From contig JAHWDD010000007.1 of assembly GCA_023897205.1 (NCBI GenBank), forward strand, positions 3,720,001 to 3,784,000: a stretch of 64,000 bases of DNA, written 5' to 3'. The DNA is from Exophiala sp. HKRS030 (lineage: Eukaryota; Ascomycota; Eurotiomycetes; Chaetothyriales; Herpotrichiellaceae). Positions within the stretch are counted from its first letter, which is position 1. Every line of letters starts with the position of its first letter. Shown piece after piece: positions 61,101-64,000 of this stretch. The notes beneath the pieces were generated by a model that worked only from the letters and a program-made list of their open reading frames with translations, did not search any database and had not been told where the DNA came from. Position numbers and translations under genes: made by a program.

Positions 61101-61656
61101 TCTGCAGCCTCCCAAAGATGCAACAAGTTCTTCGACTAAGGCTCTTATGCGTACCTTCCGCGAAGTATTGGAGGTTCAAGAAACGACAAGACTTTCGACA
61201 CTGGGGTGGTACATTGATTCCAACATTGTGACGAACATGTATCAATGGATTGTGGAACTACACAGCTTCCCGAGTCACTTGGGAGGTGGAGGTAATGTCA
61301 CGGAAGGTGGGGCTATGTGTGTAAGTGGATTCCATCATATGTTTGACGTTTGCGTTCTGATTTTCACGCCGTTGAAAGTTGACAGACAAGGCTAACGAGT
61401 TGACGCAATACAGATGGAAATACTGACCAACAATGGTTGGACTGCGGCACAATCCATTGACGGTCTCCTCCTGCAAGTGCGAATGGCCATTACAGATGAG
61501 GAGCGACCAGCAAGACTCGCCAAAGGTGCAGGTAGAGGTGGATTACTCGAACATTCGACATACGGGGTTGGTGAGGCAGTAGAAGCATACAAGCGTGCGT
61601 GCCGGACCCATGGTTGGACGGTTCCTAGTGGCTTTGATAGTCTTGGAAAGGAATGA
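58146..61656 (+). CDS. PARP-like ADP-ribosyltransferase fused to a ubiquitin-conjugating (E2/UBC) domain, two -1 frameshifts
   Basis: This is a fungal PARP-UBC fusion of about 1,139 residues after repair. Exon 1 is 58146-61320 and exon 2 is 61414-61656, with a 93-nt intron (GTAAGT...ATACAG). The N-terminal two-thirds hold an acidic region, a Cys-bearing segment (CTEFCLVCHFRLEKSFEALK, then PYVCSQPLC) and a PARP catalytic core. In the core, LWAWHGSRLSNWHSIVRRGL carries the NAD+-binding His and GRAFGDGVYMS the Tyr. The C-terminus has E2 features of the UBE2Q kind: YQWIVELHSFP, GGGGNVTEGGAMCMEILT with the candidate active Cys, and SIDGLLLQVRMAI. Frames break at GGG 60115-60117 and CCCC 60294-60297. 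Restoring one base each gives 1,059 codons before the intron, in exact phase. Between ELHSFP and GGGGNVT the E2 core seems to lack about 50 residues. Confidence 0.88.
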
Positions 61657-64000
61657 CGCCAATGAAGGGCGAGGATAGATTCTCTGCATCAGGTCAATTG
61701 AAGAGGGCTGGTTGAGGTACTGAGCTTATGTCTAGTGACATGACATCGGGTAACAGGGTTGTGACCGGACCGTGCAATTGCCAGCATGTAGGCGAGGGTG
61801 GCAGCTGACAGAGTCAGGGGAAACAAGGGAGTAGAGATTGGGAATCAAAGGACACGAAGTAATAGTATGGGAATGGTCAGAGCATAGCTAAATGACAGTG
61901 GTCAAGGGTGGTGGAGGATGAGAGCCGACTCAGAGAAATCAATGAGGCCTTGTTCACAGAGACGTCGGGCGTTAGTCCTTGTGCAGCTCGCATCGAGGCC
62001 TGTGAATCTTTGATTAGCGTAGAGCCCAATTCTGCAATGGTGTAGGATGATAGTGGCATGTTGATGGGTTTCCTGTTGATGGTCGTGGGTGATAGTCATC
62101 ATGTGCATAGGATGCGCGCACGTGCAGGGATGGTGGTCAAGTCAAAAAGGGTTGAATCATGAACTTGAAAACGACCATCGGCCTGGCGCAGCAGGACGTA
62201 TGTAGGTAGGTATGCAGCGAGTATGTAGTTACTAGGTAGTTAGCACTCCATACGTCGTAAGTACGGAATACATCGTCAGGCAGGTCCAGGTTGATGTTGT
62301 TGTTGTCAATTTAGCATGTGACAAAAAGCTGAACATACATACATACATGCACGCCTGCCTACGTATCACTCTTCGAGACTTTTTGTGCGTTGAGCTGCTT
62401 TAAGCCGACTTCCCACATTACTATATAACTAGTTAATACTAGAACCGAATTAACTACGGAGTTAGTGGGTAATGTTTTAAGTAGGTAAGAGGCATTTATT
62501 TCTTTGCGCACAAGTGAGTCGTTGGCTCTACGTTGACTAAGTTAGTTAGGAAGCTCATACGACTTATGTACATACGAACTCGACGCTTGTTTTGGCAACT
62601 GGTTCGGCGTTTGTCGACGGCCCATGTTCTTGTTCTTGTGAATGTTCATGATACCTAGGTCGGTAGGAAGGTAGGTAGGGAGGGAGGTAGGTGGGTTCTA
62701 AGTTAGGTGGATTATCACCTAATAGGTGACTACGCCTAGGTACATATTTATTTTATCGATGAGTGATTTACCTAGGATATCCACTGCCCGGGTAATGAGG
62801 TCGGAGGACGGAGGATGGAGGATGCCAATTGCCTAATGTCATAGACCACAGACGGACAAAGGGCCCGAGGCTGCCGTTGCGGCGAAAAAGGGGCTTTCTC
62901 TGAATACGATGGACATCTTGAAGTTGATTAGCTACCTATTGCCGTGGTGGGTTGAATATACGGAGCAGAGTATGTCACGGAGTAGATGAATGAGCGATTC
63001 CTTGGTTGGAGCCTCGAAGGCCGAGGCGAGGGCCCAAAGGCATGCGCGACGGATCGGTGACCCGCTAGACTAACTAACTAAGTAGTTAACTGACTAACTA
63101 GCTAATTAACTAACTAACTAATTAGATAGTTAGTTGGCTGTGTTAGCTACACATGATCGACTGTGCTTTACCTGCCAACCCCGCTTAGGTCCCGATCGAT
63201 GTATCCTGATTCCTCAATAGGCGCACCGTCGGTCAGGATGGAACTGGCGGAATGGCATTAAGTACGGAATAGACTCCAAGGCGGCACGGGATCGACGTAG
63301 CCCAGGAAGTACCCTGGGAGTTTATTGAGGGCGGGCAGAGGGTGCATTCCGTACGGAGGTCGAATGTACTACTCCATAGACTCGTAAATTGGTAACATAT
63401 GACAAACTGGACGGGGCGGGGGTCCAAACATCTGCCTCGCATGGGGTCGGTCCTGCTCCCTGCAACCTGTCTCCCGTGCGGGCACCGGGACGTGTTGAAT
63501 GCCCGTACAGACATCCCTAACTAGGTACCAATTAGCTACCTAGGTAGGTAGGTAGGTAGGTGGAATGTTGGTCAAGAAGCGGATGTTCTCCGTTGAAGCG
63601 CGAGAGGCTAAGCTAACAACAGGCCTTTGAGGATGTGAGGTTTAATCACTTCAGAGATTGGAGGGCCGCAACAAGGGCCACGAAGGGGGTAGACGGGCCG
63701 GAATCATTGCCTGAGGATCGGAAGTTTCCTGCCAGTCGCCACTGGCATGTGAGTTTGGAAATCTTTGTATGTACCAGGTACATACTGTTGTATATAACAA
63801 TCCAAGTACCACATAGTTGGTGGGTGTGACTTGTAAAAGCGGCCAATGATTCCGGTCAACAGGTGAGGTGCAATCAGCCTTAACTAGCATGGAGTGAACT
63901 AATGGACTTGCTAATTAACCAACCAACTGTTTAGCTCGGTAGATAGCTTAGCCATGTATTCCCTCAAACTAAAGTAGCGAGTACTTATTGATACGCACAT
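61657..64000. other. Repeat-rich intergenic DNA to the window end
   Basis: About 2.3 kb with no supportable gene. It is dense in short simple repeats: GTAGGTAGGTA (62200-62220, 62660-62690, 63540-63560), CATACATACATAC (62335-62350), and TAACTAACTAA/TTAGTTAG arrays (63065-63135). TACGGAGT-like words recur (62450, 62957, 62977). No telomeric TTAGGG array or transposon terminus can be identified. Confidence 0.5.
63065..63135. repeat. TAACTAAC-type simple repeat array
   Basis: Degenerate tetramer array: GACTAACTAACTAAGTAGTT ... AACTAACTAACTAATTAG, then TAGTTAGTTGG. Shorter copies of the same word occur at about 3650-3680 and 15400-15420. It is probably replication-slippage DNA. Confidence 0.6.

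Noticed and set aside
63065..63135. Telomere or subtelomere repeat
   Set aside because: The words are TAACTAAC tetramers, not the TTAGGG array of filamentous fungi, and the DNA continues as ordinary simple-repeat spacer.
1..64000. CRISPR arrays, rRNA or tRNA genes
   Set aside because: No spaced identical repeats of CRISPR size, and no cloverleaf A/B box pairs with GGTTCGAANCC context or rRNA signatures were found.

Overview
This 64 kb window is nuclear DNA of a filamentous ascomycete (Pezizomycotina). The evidence is short GT-AG introns (about 45-135 nt) with CTAAT-like branch points, Zn2Cys6 and DUF6594 fungal families, and single-copy eukaryotic genes: NDC80, PEX14, HymA/MO25, ribosomal eL27, a PDK1-type kinase and a SurE-TTL (Pby1-type) protein. 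The class cannot be fixed from sequence alone; Eurotiomycetes (Chaetothyriales-like) or Dothideomycetes would both fit.

Layout. 1-8.7 kb is accessory in character: a 5'-truncated protealysin-like M4 metallopeptidase converges on a V8/trypsin-like serine protease. Then come a CTA-rich degenerate stretch, an unrecognised two-exon gene, a stand-alone retropepsin-like ORF and a DUF6594 membrane protein. 10.4-20.4 kb holds an acidic nuclear protein, a short-chain dehydrogenase, a tartrate/D-malate dehydrogenase with inverted repeats upstream, and a NIT4/NirA-like Zn2Cys6 regulator. 20.4-23.4 kb has no gene I can support. 23.4-61.7 kb is a dense housekeeping block: a disordered protein, HymA, NDC80, PEX14, a HEL117-like SR protein, a SurE-TTL protein, a BTB protein, a PDK1 kinase, a TLC-domain membrane protein, a ~2,100-residue helical protein, eL27, a COG7-like subunit and a PARP-E2 fusion. 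The last 2.3 kb is repeat-rich intergenic DNA. Several pairs are divergent with 450-900 bp between start codons (NDC80/PEX14, HEL117-like/SurE-TTL, large helical protein/eL27, COG7-like/PARP-E2). Others converge.

The strongest observation is technical. Six genes are broken by 11 single-base losses, all -1, and each break lies at a run of three to five C or G. Restoring one base at each run gives a full-length, family-consistent protein, and every downstream splice phase or stop then fits. In PEX14 the broken interval contains no GT, so no canonical intron can explain it. The missing base is C or G on the sense strand depending on the gene, which points to homopolymer under-calling in the assembly rather than pseudogenes or transcript editing. 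Automated annotation of this window would split or truncate these six genes, and possibly a seventh.
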